Shown: positions 24,852 to 38,600 of the stretch, in pieces
Layout of the letters: the number at the start of each line of letters is the position of its first letter
Position numbering within the stretch: position 1 is the stretch's first letter
Assembly (NCBI GenBank): GCA_017163975.1
Contig: JAFFSR010000251.1
Location: 9,362,001-9,426,000, forward strand
Direction: 5' to 3'
Length of the DNA stretch: 64,000 nucleotides
DNA from: Anastatus disparis
Lineage: Eukaryota; Arthropoda; Insecta; Hymenoptera; Eupelmidae
Made by a program: the position numbers and the translations under genes
The notes under the pieces: generated by a model
What the model was told of the DNA's origin: nothing
The model's input: the letters and a program-made list of their open reading frames with translations, nothing else
Database searches by the model: none

Positions 24852-27800
24852 CGAGAATATAGTCTGCTTTTATTGCAAGAAATAATTTATGTCAGCTCTG
24901 ACAAATCTGAAATTGCATCAAAGTAAAAACTTTTAAAAAAGAAACATAATTTATTATCAGTCTTAAGTTTAGGAATATGGTCTTGGAAAATATTCAGTGA
25001 TTCAGTATTTCTAACAATAAGAAAACTACACAATATGGGTGTATCATCGATTGTAGTGTATTAGCCAAAAAAGCGACAGTTGTGTAAAGTTGAAGTATTG
25101 TTTGTTGGAATGAATGTCTTATATTTGAAAATCTATACCGCTATACTCGCATAAAAAAAGGTTCCCTTTTTATGATTATGTTTGTGCGATTACACATAAG
25201 ACTTTCCAAAAAAGTAACCTTATATTGACGAAGAACTATCTACTACTAAAATTTAGTATCAGTTGATTATTCGCAACATAGCCTTATTGCCAAGAAACAA
25301 TATCATAATGGCTTCGTAAGTGTATTTTGAATTGAAAAGACAAGATCCAACAAAGCAACATCTATGCAAGGCAGACCAACCGTTCGTTGAATAAATACTC
25401 TTATATTCGAGAATCTCGTCTGCTAGGATTGCCAGAAATAAGTTTTAACGGTTCCAAAAGATCTATATCGCATTGACGTCCAGATTTCCAATGATAAAAA
25501 TAATCTATCACGAGTAAAAGTTCAGAATTAGTGTCTCGGAAAGTTGTTCGCCAATCAGTCTTCTTACAAGAGAATAGTTACACAATGCAAGTGTTTTATC
25601 GATTGTACTATCATTACCCAAAGAAGCAACAACTATTTAGGGTAGGACTATTGTTTTTTAGATAGAATACTTTATATTTAACAATGTGTATTGTCTTTCT
25701 TTCCCAGAAAAAAGTTGACATTATTTTTGATACGCTTGAGCAAACACAAATAAAATTCTCCATAAAAGCAACACTTTAGATATCCCAAAAAGCTTATTCC
25801 TAAAATTTGGACTTAGTTCATTGTCCGCAAAATAGTTTAGCTTACAAAAAGACAGTAGTGGTTTGGTTTACTGAGTGCATTTTGATTCAAAAATACAATA
25901 TCCAAAAAAGCAACGTCCATTTGTGGCCAAACGATCGTTTTCTAAATCGGTAGTCTTATACTCGAGAATATAGTCTGCTATTATTGCAAGAAATAATTTA
26001 TGACAGCCCTGACAAATCTGAAATTGCATCAAAGTAAAAACTTTTGAAAAATAAACATAATTTATTATCAGTCTCAAGTTTAGGAATATGGTCTTGGAAA
26101 ATATTCAGTGATTTAGTATTTCTAACAATAAGAAAACTACACAATGTAGGTGTATCATCGATTGCAGTGTATTAGCCAGGAGAGCAACAATTTTGTACAG
26201 TTAAAGTATTGTTTGTTGAAATAAATGTCTTATATTTGAAAATCTATACCATACTCGCAAAAAAAGTTTCCACTTTTATGATTATGTTTGTGTGATTGCA
26301 CATAAGACTTTCCAAAAAAGTAACCTTATATTGACCAAGAACTATTTTGTACTAAAATTTGGTATCAGTTAATTATTCGCAACATAGCCTTATTGCCAAG
26401 AAACAATATCATAATGGCTTCGTAAGTGTATTTTAAATTGAAAAGACAAGATAAAAAAAGCAACATCTATGGAAGGCGAACAAATTGTTCGTTGAATAAA
26501 TACTCTTATATTCGAGAATCTCGTCTGCTAGGATTGCCAGAAATAAGTTTCAACGGCTTCAAAAGATCTAGATCGCATTGACATCCAGATTTCCAATGAT
26601 AAAAATAATCTATCACGAATAAAAGTTCAGAATTAGTGTCTCGGAACGTTGTTCGCAAATCAGTCTTCTTACAAGAGAATAGTTACACAATGCAAGTGTT
26701 TTATCGATTGTACTATCATTACCCAAAGAAGCAACTATTTAGGGTACGACTATTGTTTTTTAGATAGAATTCTTTATATTTAACAATGTGTATTGTCTTT
26801 CTTTCCCAGAAAAAAGTTGACATTATTTTTAATACGCTTGAGCGAACACAAATAAAATTCTCCATAAAAGAAACACTATAGATATCCCAAAAAGCTTACT
26901 CCTAAAATTTGGACTTAGTTCATTGTCCGCAAAATAGTTTAGCTTACAAAAAGACAGTAGTAGTTTGGTTTACTGAGTGCCTTTTGATTAAAAAATACAA
27001 TATCCAAAAAAGCAACGTCTATTTGTGGCCAAACGATCGTTTTCTAAATCGGTAGTCTTATACTCGAGAATTTAGTCTGCTATTATTGAAAGGAATAATT
27101 TATGACAGCCCTGACAAATCTAAAATTGCATCAAAGTAAAAACTTTTGAAAAATAAACATAATTTATTATCAGTCTCAAGTTTAGGAATATGGTCTTGGA
27201 AAATATTCAGTGATTTAGTATTTTTAACGATAAGAAAATTACACAATGTAGGTGTATCATCGATTGCAGTGTATTAGCTAGAAGAGCAACAATTGTGTAC
27301 AGTTAAAGTATTGTTTGTTGGAATATATGTCTTATATTTGAAAATCTATACCGCTATACTCGCATAAAAAAAGTTTCCACGTTTATGATTATGTTTGTGC
27401 GATTGCACATAAGACTTTCCAAAAAAGTAACCTTATATTGACCAAGAACTATCTAGTACTAAAATTTGGTATCAGTTGATTATTCGCAACATAGCCTTAT
27501 TGCCAAGAAACAATATCATAATGGCTTTGTAAGTGTATTTTGAATTGAAAAAACAAGATCCAAAAAAGCAACATCTATGCAAGGCGGACCAATCGTTCGT
27601 TAAATAAATACTCTTATATTCGAGAATCTCGTCTGCTAGGATTGCCAGAAATAAGTTTTAACGGTCCCAAAAGATCTATATCGCATTGGCATCCAGATTT
27701 TTAATGATAAAAATAATCTATCACGAGTAAAAGTTCAGAATTAGTGTCTTGGAAACTTGTTCGCGAATCAGTCTTTTTACAAGAGAATAGTTACACAATG

Positions 27801-30800
27801 CAAGTGTTTTATCGATAGTACTATCATTACCCAAAGAAGCAAACACTATTTAGGGTAGGACTATTGTTTTTTAGATAGAATACTTTATATTTAATAATGT
27901 GTATTGTCTTTCGTTCCCAGAAAAAAGTTGACATTATTTTTGATACGCTTGAGCGAACACAAATAAAATTCTCCATAAAAGAAACACTATAGATATCGCA
28001 AAAGCTTACTCCTAAAATTTGGACTTAGTTCATTGTCTGCAAAATAGTTTAACTTACAAAAAGACAGTAGTAAATTGGTTTACTAAGTGCATTTTGATTC
28101 AAAAATACAATATCCAAAAAAGCAACGACTATTTGTGGCCAAACGATCGTTTTCTAAATCGGTAGTCTTATACTCGAGAATATAGTCTGCTTTTATTGCA
28201 AGAAATAATTTATGTAAGCTCTGACAAATCTGAAATTGCATCAAAGTAAAAACATTTGAAGAAGAAACCTAATTTATTATCAGTCTCGAATTTAGGAATA
28301 TGGTCTTGGAAAATATTCAGTGATTTAGTATTTCTAACAATAAGAAAACTACACAATGTAGGTGTATCATCGATTGCAGTGTATTAGCCAGAAGAGCAAC
28401 AATTTTGTACAGTTAAAGTATTGTTTGTTGGAATAATTGTCTTATATTTGAAAATCTATACCGCTATACTCGCATAAAAAAAGTTTCCACGTTTATGATT
28501 ATGTTTGTGCGATTGCACATAAGACTTTCCAAAAAAGTAACCTTATATTGACCAAGAACTATCTAGTACTAAAATTTGGTATCAGTTGATTATTCGCAAC
28601 ATAGCCTTATTGCCAAGAAACAATATCATAATGGCTTCGTAAGTGTATTTTGAATTGAAAAAACAAGATCCAAAAAAGCGACATCTATGCAAGGCGGACC
28701 AATCGTTCGTTGAATAAATACTCTTATATTCGAGAATCTCGTCTGCCAGGATTGCCAGAAATAAGTTTTAGCGGTTCCAAAAGATCTAGATCGCATTGAC
28801 ATCCAGATTTCCAATGATAAAAATAATCTATCACGAGTAACAGTTCAGAATTAGTGTCTTGGAAAGTTGTTCGCGAATCAGTCTTTTTACAAGAGAATAG
28901 TTACACAATGCAAGTGTTTTATCGATTGTACTATCATTACCCAAAGAAGCAACAACTATTTAGGGTAGGACTATTGTTTTTAGATAGAATACTTTATATT
29001 TAACAGTGTGTATTGTCTTTCTTTCCCAGAAAAAGGTGACATTATTTTTGATACGCTTAAGCGAACACAAATAAAATTCTCCATAAAAGCAACACTATAG
29101 ATATCCCAAAAAGCTTACTCCTAAAATTTGGCCTTAGTTCATTGTCCGCAAAATAGTTTAGCTTACAAAAAGACAGTAGTAGTTTGGTTTACTGAGTGCA
29201 TTTTGATTCAAAGTTACAATATCCAAAAAAGCAACGTCCATTTGTGGCCAAACGATCGTTTTCTAAATCGGTAGTCTTATACTCGAGAATATAGTCTGCT
29301 TTTATTGCAAGAAATAATTTATGTCAGCTCTGACAAATCTGAAATTGCATGAAAGTAAAAACATTTGAAAAAGAATACTAATTTATTATCAGTCTCGAAT
29401 TTAGGAATATGGTCTTGGAAAATATTCAGTGATTTAGTATTTCTAACAATAAGAAAACTACACAATGTAGGTGTATCATCGATTGCAGTGTATTAGCCAG
29501 AAGAGCAACAATTTTGTACAGTTAAAGTATTGTTTGTTGGAATAATTGTCTTATATTTGAAAATCTATACCGCTATACTCGCATAAAAAAAGTTTCCACG
29601 TTTATGATTATGTTTGTGCGATTGCACATAAGACTTTCCAAAAAAGTAACCTTATATTGACCAAGAACTATCTAGTACTAAAATTTGGTATCAGTTGATT
29701 ATTCGCAACATAGCCTTATTGCCAAGAAACAATATCATAATGGCTTCGTAAGTGTATTTTGAATTGAAAAAACAAGATCCAAAAAAGCGACATCTATGCA
29801 AGGCGGACCAATCGTTCGTTGAATAAATACTCTTATATTCGAGAATCTCGTCTGCTAGGATTGCCAGAAATAAGTTTTAGCGGTTCCAAAAGATCTAGAT
29901 CGCATTGACATCCAGATTTCCAATGATAAAAATAATCTATCACGAGTAACAGTTCAGAATTAGTGTCTTGGAAAGTTGTTCGCGAATCAGTCTTTTTACA
30001 AGAGAATAGTTACACAATGCAAGTGTTTTATCGATTGTACTATCATTACCCAAAGAAGCAACAACTATTTAGGGTAGGACTATTGTTTTTTAGATAGAAT
30101 ACTTTATATTTAACAGTGTGTATTGTCTTTCTTTCCCAGAAAAAGGTGACATTATTTTTGATACGCTTAAGCGAACACAAATAAAATTCTCCATAAAAGC
30201 AACACTATAGATATCCCAAAAAGCTTACTCCTAAAATTTGGCCTTAGTTCATTGTCCGCAAAATAGTTTAGCTTACAAAAAGACAGTAGTAGTTTGGTTT
30301 ACTGAGTGCATTTTGATTCAAAGTTACAATATCCAAAAAAGCAACGTCCATTTGTGGCCAAACGATCGTTTTCTAAATCGGTAGTCTTATACTCGAGAAT
30401 ATAGTCTGCTTTTATTGCAAGAAATAATTTATGTCAGCTCTGACAAATCTGAAATTGCATGAAAGTAAAAACATTTGATAAAGAATCCTAATTTATTATC
30501 AGTCTCGAATTTAGGAATATGGTCTTGGAAAATATTCAGTGATTTAGTATTTCTAACAATAAGAAAACTACACAATGTAGATGTATCATCGATTGCAGTG
30601 TATTAGCCAGAAGAGCAACAATTTTGTACAGTTAAAGTATTGTTTGTTAAAATATATGTCTTATATTTGAAAATCTATACCGCTATACTCGCATAAAAAA
30701 AGTTTCCACTTTTATGATTATGTTTGTGTGATTGCACATAAGACTTTCCAAAAAAGTAACCTTATATTGACCAAGAACTATCTAGTACTAAAATTTGGTA

Positions 30801-32617
30801 TCAGTTGATTATTTGCAACATAGCCTTATTGCCAAGAAACAATATCGTAATGGCTTCGTGAGTGTATTTTGAATTGAAAAGACAAGATAAAAAAAAGCAA
30901 CATCTATGGAAGGCGGACCAATTGTTCGTTGAATAAATACTCTTATATTCGAGAATCTCGTCTGCTAGGATTGCCAGAAATAAGTTTCAACGGTTCCAAA
31001 AGATCTAGATCGCATTGACATCCAGATTTCCAATGATAAAAATAAGCTATCACGAGTAACAGTTCAGAATTAGTGTCTTGGAAAGTTGTTCGCGAATCAG
31101 TCTTTTTACAAGAGAATAGTTACACAATGCAAGTGTTTTATCGATTCTACTATCATTACCCAAAGAAGCAAACACTATTTTAGGTAGGACTATTGTTTTT
31201 TTGATAGAATACTTTATATTTAACAATGTGTATTGTCTTTCTTTCCCAGAAAAAAGTTGACATTATTTTTGATACGCTTGAGCGAACACAAATAAAATTC
31301 TTCATAAAAGCAACACTATAGATATCCCAAAAAGCTTATTCCTAAAATTTGGACTTAGTTCATTGTCCGCAAAATAGTTTAGATTACAAAAAGACAGTAG
31401 TAGTTTGGTTTACTGAGTGCATTTTGATTCAAAAATACAATATCCAAAAAAGCAACGTCCATTTGTGGCCAAACGATCGTTTTCAAAATCGGTAGTCTTA
31501 TACTCGAGAATATAGTCTGCTATTATTGCAAGAAATAATTTATGACAGCCCTGACAAATCTGAAATTACATCAAAGTAAAAACTTTTGAAAAAGAAACCT
31601 AATTTATTATAAGTCTCGAATTTAGGAATATGGTCATGGAAAATATTCAGTGATTCAGTATTTCTAACGATAAGAAAATTACACAATGTAGGTGTATCAT
31701 CGATTGCAGTGTATTAGCCAGAAGAGCAACAATTGTGTACAGTTAAAGTATTGTTTGTTGAAATAATTGTCTTATATTTGAAAATCTATACCGCTATACT
31801 CGCATAAAAAAAGTTTCCACGTTTATGATTATGTTTGTGCGATTGCACATAAGACTTTCCAAAAAAGTAACCTTATATTGACCAAGAACTATCTAGTACT
31901 AAAATTTGGTAACAGTTGATTATTCGCAACATAGCCTTATTGCCAAGAAACAATATCATAATGGCTTTGTAAGTGTATTTTGAATTGAAAAAACAAGATT
32001 CAAAAAAAGCAACATCTGTGCAAGGCGGACCAATCGTTCGTTGAATAAATACTCTTATATTCGAGGATCTTGTCTGCTAGGATTGCCAGAAATAAGTTTT
32101 AACGGTCCTAAAAGATCTAGATCGCATTAACATCCAGATTTCTAATGATGAAAACAATCTATCACGAGCGAAAGTTCAGAATTAGTGTCTTTAAAAAGTT
32201 GTTCGCGTATTAGTCTTTTTACAAGAAAATATTTACACAATGCAAGTGTTATATCGATTGTACTATCATTACCCAAAGAAGCAAATACTATTTAGGGTAG
32301 GACTATTGTTTTTTAGATAGAATACTTTATATTTAACAATGTGTATTGTCTTTCTTTCCCAGAAAAAAGTTGACATTATTTTTGATACGCTTGAGCGAAC
32401 ACAAATAAAATTCACCATAAAAGAATCACTATACATATCCCAAAAAGCTTACTCCTAAAATTTGGACTTAGTTCATTGTCCGCCAAATAGTTTAACTTAC
32501 AAAAAGACAGTCGTTAATTAATTTACTAAGTGCATTTTGATTCAAAAATACAATATCCAAAAAAGCAACGTCTATTTGTGGCCAAACGATCGTTTTCTAA
32601 ATCGGTAGTCTTATACT
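24852..32617 (+). repeat. Higher-order repeat block 2, full 7-mer A-B-G-H-C-E-F (7,766 bp)
   Basis: The seven monomers start at 24852, 25963, 27065, 28175, 29284, 30394 and 31505. G is marked by TTTAGTCTGCTATTATTGAAAGG and by CGATAGTACTATC. H is marked by TGTAAGCTCTG and GAAGAAGAAACC. Same-type monomers in blocks 2 and 3 differ by only a few bases over 1.1 kb, while different types within a block differ far more. That pattern defines a higher-order repeat amplified as a unit. Confidence 0.85.
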
Positions 32618-35600
32618 CGAGAATATAGTCTGCTTTTATTGCAAGAAATAATTTATGTCAGCTCTGACAAATCTGAAATTGCATCAAAGTAAAAACTTTT
32701 AAAAAAGAAACATAATTTATTATCAGTCTTAAGTTTAGGAATATGGTCTTGGAAAATATTCAGTGATTCAGTATTTCTAACAATAAGAAAACTACACAAT
32801 ATGGGTGTATCATCGATTGTAGTGTATTAGCCAAAAAAGCGACAGTTGTGTAAAGTTGAAGTATTGTTTGTTGGAATGAATGTCTTATATTTGAAAATCT
32901 ATACCGCTATACTCGCATAAAAAAGGTTCCTTTTTATGATTATGTTTGTGCGATTACACATAAGACTTTCCAAAAAAGTAACCTTATATTGACGAAGAAC
33001 TATCTACTACTAAAATTTAGTATCAGTTGATTATTCGCAACATAGCCTTATTGCCAAGAAACAATATCATAATGGCTTCGTAAGTGTATTTTGAATTGAA
33101 AAGACAAGATCCAACAAAGCAACATCTATGCAAGGCAGACCAACCGTTCGTTGAATAAATACTCTTATATTCGAGAATCTCGTCTGCTAGGATTGCCAGA
33201 AATAAGTTTTAACGGTTCCAAAAGATCTATATCGCATTGACGTCCAGATTTCCAATGATAAAAATAATCTATCACGAGTAAAAGTTCAGAATTAGTGTCT
33301 CGGAAAGTTGTTCGCCAATCAGTCTTCTTACAAGAGAATAGTTACACAATGCAAGTGTTTTATCGATTGTACTATCATTACCCAAAGAAGCAACAACTAT
33401 TTAGGGTAGGACTATTGTTTTTTAGATAGAATACTTTATATTTAACAATGTGTATTGTCTTTCTTTCCCAGAAAAAAGTTGACATTATTTTTGATACGCT
33501 TGAGCAAACACAAATAAAATTCTCCATAAAAGCAACACTATAGATATCCCAAAAAGCTTATTCCTAAAATTTGGACTTAGTTCATTGTCCGCAAAATAGT
33601 TTAGCTTACAAAAAGACAGTAGTAGTTTGGTTTACTGAGTGCATTTTGATTCAAAAATACAATATCCAAAAAAGCAACGTCCATTTGTGGCCAAACGATC
33701 GTTTTCTAAATCGGTAGTCTTATACTCGAGAATATAGTCTGCTATTATTGCAAGAAATAATTTATGACAGCCCTGACAAATCTGAAATTGCATCAAAGTA
33801 AAAACTTTTGAAAAATAAACATAATTTATTATCAGTCTCAAGTTTAGGAATATGGTCTTGGAAAATATTCAGTGATTTAGTATTTCTAACAATAAGAAAA
33901 CTACACAATGTAGGTGTATCATCGATTGCAGTGTATTAGCCAGGAGAGCAACAATTTTGTACAGTTAAAGTATTGTTTGTTGAAATAAATGTCTTATATT
34001 TGAAAATCTATACCGCTATACTCGCATAAAAAAAGTTTCCACTTTTATGATTATGTTTGTGTGATTGCACATAAGACTTTCCAAAAAAGTAACCTTATAT
34101 TGACCAAGAACTATTTTGTACTAAAATTTGGTATCAGTTAATTATTCGCAACATAGCCTTATTGCCAAGAAACAATATCATAATGGCTTCGTAAGTGTAT
34201 TTTAAATTGAAAAGACAAGATAAAAAAAAGCAACATCTATGGAAGGCGAACAAATTGTTCGTTGAATAAATACTCTTATATTCGAGAATCTCGTCTGCTA
34301 GGATTGCCAGAAATAAGTTTCAACGGCTTCAAAAGATCTAGATCGCATTGACATCCAGATTTCCAATGATAAAAATAATCTATCACGAATAAAAGTTCAG
34401 AATTAGTGTCTCGGAACGTTGTTCGCAAATCAGTCTTCTTACAAGAGAATAGTTACACAATGCAAGTGTTTTATCGATTGTACTATCATTACCCAAAGAA
34501 GCAACTATTTAGGGTACGACTATTGTTTTTTAGATAGAATTCTTTATATTTAACAATGTGTATTGTCTTTCTTTCCCAGAAAAAAGTTGACATTATTTTT
34601 AATACGCTTGAGCGAACACAAATAAAATTCTCCATAAAAGAAACACTATAGATATCCCAAAAAGCTTACTCCTAAAATTTGGACTTAGTTCATTGTCCGC
34701 AAAATAGTTTAGCTTACAAAAAGACAGTAGTAGTTTGGTTTACTGAGTGCCTTTTGATTAAAAAATACAATATCCAAAAAAGCAACGTCTATTTGTGGCC
34801 AAACGATCGTTTTCTAAATCGGTAGTCTTATACTCGAGAATTTAGTCTGCTATTATTGAAAGGAATAATTTATGACAGCCCTGACAAATCTAAAATTGCA
34901 TCAAAGTAAAAACTTTTGAAAAATAAACATAATTTATTATCAGTCTCAAGTTTAGGAATATGGTCTTGGAAAATATTCAGTGATTTAGTATTTTTAACGA
35001 TAAGAAAATTACACAATGTAGGTGTATCATCGATTGCAGTGTATTAGCTAGAAGAGCAACAATTGTGTACAGTTAAAGTATTGTTTGTTGGAATATATGT
35101 CTTATATTTGAAAATCTATACCGCTATACTCGCATAAAAAAAGTTTCCACGTTTATGATTATGTTTGTGCGATTGCACATAAGACTTTCCAAAAAAGTAA
35201 CCTTATATTGACCAAGAACTATCTAGTACTAAAATTTGGTATCAGTTGATTATTCGCAATATAGCCTTATTGCCAAGAAACAATATCATAATGGCTTTGT
35301 AAGTGTATTTTGAATTGAAAAAACAAGATCCAAAAAAGCAACATCTATGCAAGGCGGACCAATCGTTCGTTAAATAAATACTCTTATATTCGAGAATCTC
35401 GTCTGCTAGGATTGCCAGAAATAAGTTTTAACGGTCCCAAAAGATCTATATCGCATTGGCATCCAGATTTTTAATGATAAAAATAATCTATCACGAGTAA
35501 AAGTTCAGAATTAGTGTCTTGGAAACTTGTTCGCGAATCAGTCTTTTTACAAGAGAATAGTTACACAATGCAAGTGTTTTATCGATAGTACTATCATTAC

Positions 35601-38600
35601 CCAAAGAAGCGAACACTATTTAGGGTAGGACTATTGTTTTTTAGATAGAATACTTTATATTTAATAATGTGTATTGTCTTTCGTTCCCAGAAAAAAGTTG
35701 ACATTATTTTTGATACGCTTGAGCGAACACAAATAAAATTCTCCATAAAAGAAACACTATAGATATCGCAAAAAGCTTACTCCTAAAATTTGGACTTAGT
35801 TCATTGTCTGCAAAATAGTTTAACTTACAAAAAGACAGTAGTAAATTGGTTTACTAAGTGCATTTTGATTCAAAAATACAATATCCAAAAAAGCAACGAC
35901 TATTTGTGGCCAAACGATCGTTTTCTAAATCGGTAGTCTTATACTCGAGAATATAGTCTGCTTTTATTGCAAGAAATAATTTATGTAAGCTCTGACAAAT
36001 CTGAAATTGCATCAAAGTAAAAACATTTGAAGAAGAAACCTAATTTATTATCAGTCTCGAATTTAGGAATATGGTCTTGGAAAATATTCAGTGATTTAGT
36101 ATTTCTAACAATAAGAAAACTACACAATGTAGGTGTATCATCGATTGCAGTGTATTAGCCAGAAGAGCAACAATTTTGTACAGTTAAAGTATTGTTTGTT
36201 GGAATAATTGTCTTATATTTGAAAATCTATACCGCTATACTCGCATAAAAAAAGTTTCCACGTTTATGATTATGTTTGTGCGATTGCACATAAGACTTTC
36301 CAAAAAAGTAACCTTATATTGACCAAGAACTATCTAGTACTAAAATTTGGTATCAGTTGATTATTCGCAACATAGCCTTATTGCCAAGAAACAATATCAT
36401 AATGGCTTCGTAAGTGTATTTTGAATTGAAAAAACAAGATCCAAAAAAGCGACATCTATGCAAGGCGGACCAATCGTTCGTTGAATAAATACTCTTATAT
36501 TCGAGAATCTCGTCTGCTAGGATTGCCAGAAATAAGTTTTAGCGGTTCCAAAAGATCTAGATCGCATTGACATCCAGATTTCCAATGATAAAAATAATCT
36601 ATCACGAGTAACAGTTCAGAATTAGTGTCTTGGAAAGTTGTTCGCGAATCAGTCTTTTTACAAGAGAATAGTTACACAATGCAAGTGTTTTATCGATTGT
36701 ACTATCATTACCCAAAGAAGCAACAACTATTTAGGGTAGGACTATTGTTTTTTAGATAGAATACTTTATATTTAACAGTGTGTATTGTCTTTCTTTCCCA
36801 GAAAAAGGTGACATTATTTTTGATACGCTTAAGCGAACACAAATAAAATTCTCCATAAAAGCAACACTATAGATATCCCAAAAAGCTTACTCCTAAAATT
36901 TGGCCTTAGTTCATTGTCCGCAAAATAGTTTAGCTTACAAAAAGACAGTAGTAGTTTGGTTTACTGAGTGCATTTTGATTCAAAGTTACAATATCCAAAA
37001 AAGCAACGTCCATTTGTGGCCAAACGATCGTTTTCTAAATCGGTAGTCTTATACTCGAGAATATAGTCTGCTTTTATTGCAAGAAATAATTTATGTCAGC
37101 TCTGACAAATCTGAAATTGCATGAAAGTAAAAACATTTGATAAAGAATCCTAATTTATTATCAGTCTCGAATTTAGGAATATGGTCTTGGAAAATATTCA
37201 GTGATTTAGTATTTCTAACAATAAGAAAACTACACAATGTAGATGTATCATCGATTGCAGTGTATTAGCCAGAAGAGCAACAATTTTGTACAGTTAAAGT
37301 ATTGTTTGTTAAAATATATGTCTTATATTTGAAAATCTATACCGCTATACTCGCATAAAAAAAGTTTCCACTTTTATGATTATGTTTGTGTGATTGCACA
37401 TAAGACTTTCCAAAAAAGTAACCTTATATTGACCAAGAACTATTTTGTACTAAAATTTGGTATCAGTTAATTATTCGCAACATAGCCTTATTGCCAAGAA
37501 ACAATATCATAATGGCTTCGTAAGTGTATTTTAAATTGAAAAGACAAGATAAAAAAAAGCAACATCTATGGAAGGCGAACAAATTGTTCGTTGAATAAAT
37601 ACTCTTATATTCGAGAATCTCGTCTGCTAGGATTGCCAGAAATAAGTTTCAACGGCTTCAAAAGATCTAGATCGCATTGACATCCAGATTTCCAATGATA
37701 AAAATAATCTATCACGAATAAAAGTTCAGAATTAGTGTCTCGGAACGTTGTTCGCAAATCAGTCTTCTTACAAGAGAATAGTTACACAATGCAAGTGTTT
37801 TATCGATTGTACTATCATTACCCAAAGAAGCAACTATTTAGGGTACGACTATTGTTTTTTAGATAGAATTCTTTATATTTAACAATGTGTATTGTCTTTC
37901 TTTCCCAGAAAAAAGTTGACATTATTTTTAATACGCTTGAGCGAACACAAATAAAATTCTCCATAAAAGAAACACTATAGATATCCCAAAAAGCTTACTC
38001 CTAAAATTTGGACTTAGTTCATTGTCCGCAAAATAGTTTAGCTTACAAAAAGACAGTAGTAGTTTGGTTTACTGAGTGCCTTTTGATTAAAAAAATACAA
38101 TATCCAAAAAAGCAACGTCTATTTGTGGCCAAACGATCGTTTTCTAAATCGGTAGTCTTATACTCGAGAATTTAGTCTGCTATTATTGAAAGGAATAATT
38201 TATGACAGCCCTGACAAATCTAAAATTGCATCAAAGTAAAAACTTTTGAAAAATAAACATAATTTATTATCAGTCTCAAGTTTAGGAATATGGTCTTGGA
38301 AAATATTCAGTGATTTAGTATTTTTAACGATAAGAAAATTACACAATGTAGGTGTATCATCGATTGCAGTGTATTAGCTAGAAGAGCAACAATTGTGTAC
38401 AGTTAAAGTATTGTTTGTTGGAATATATGTCTTATATTTGAAAATCTATACCGCTATACTCGCATAAAAAAAGTTTCCACGTTTATGATTATGTTTGTGC
38501 GATTGCACATAAGACTTTCCAAAAAAGTAACCTTATATTGACCAAGAACTATCTAGTACTAAAATTTGGTATCAGTTGATTATTCGCAATATAGCCTTAT

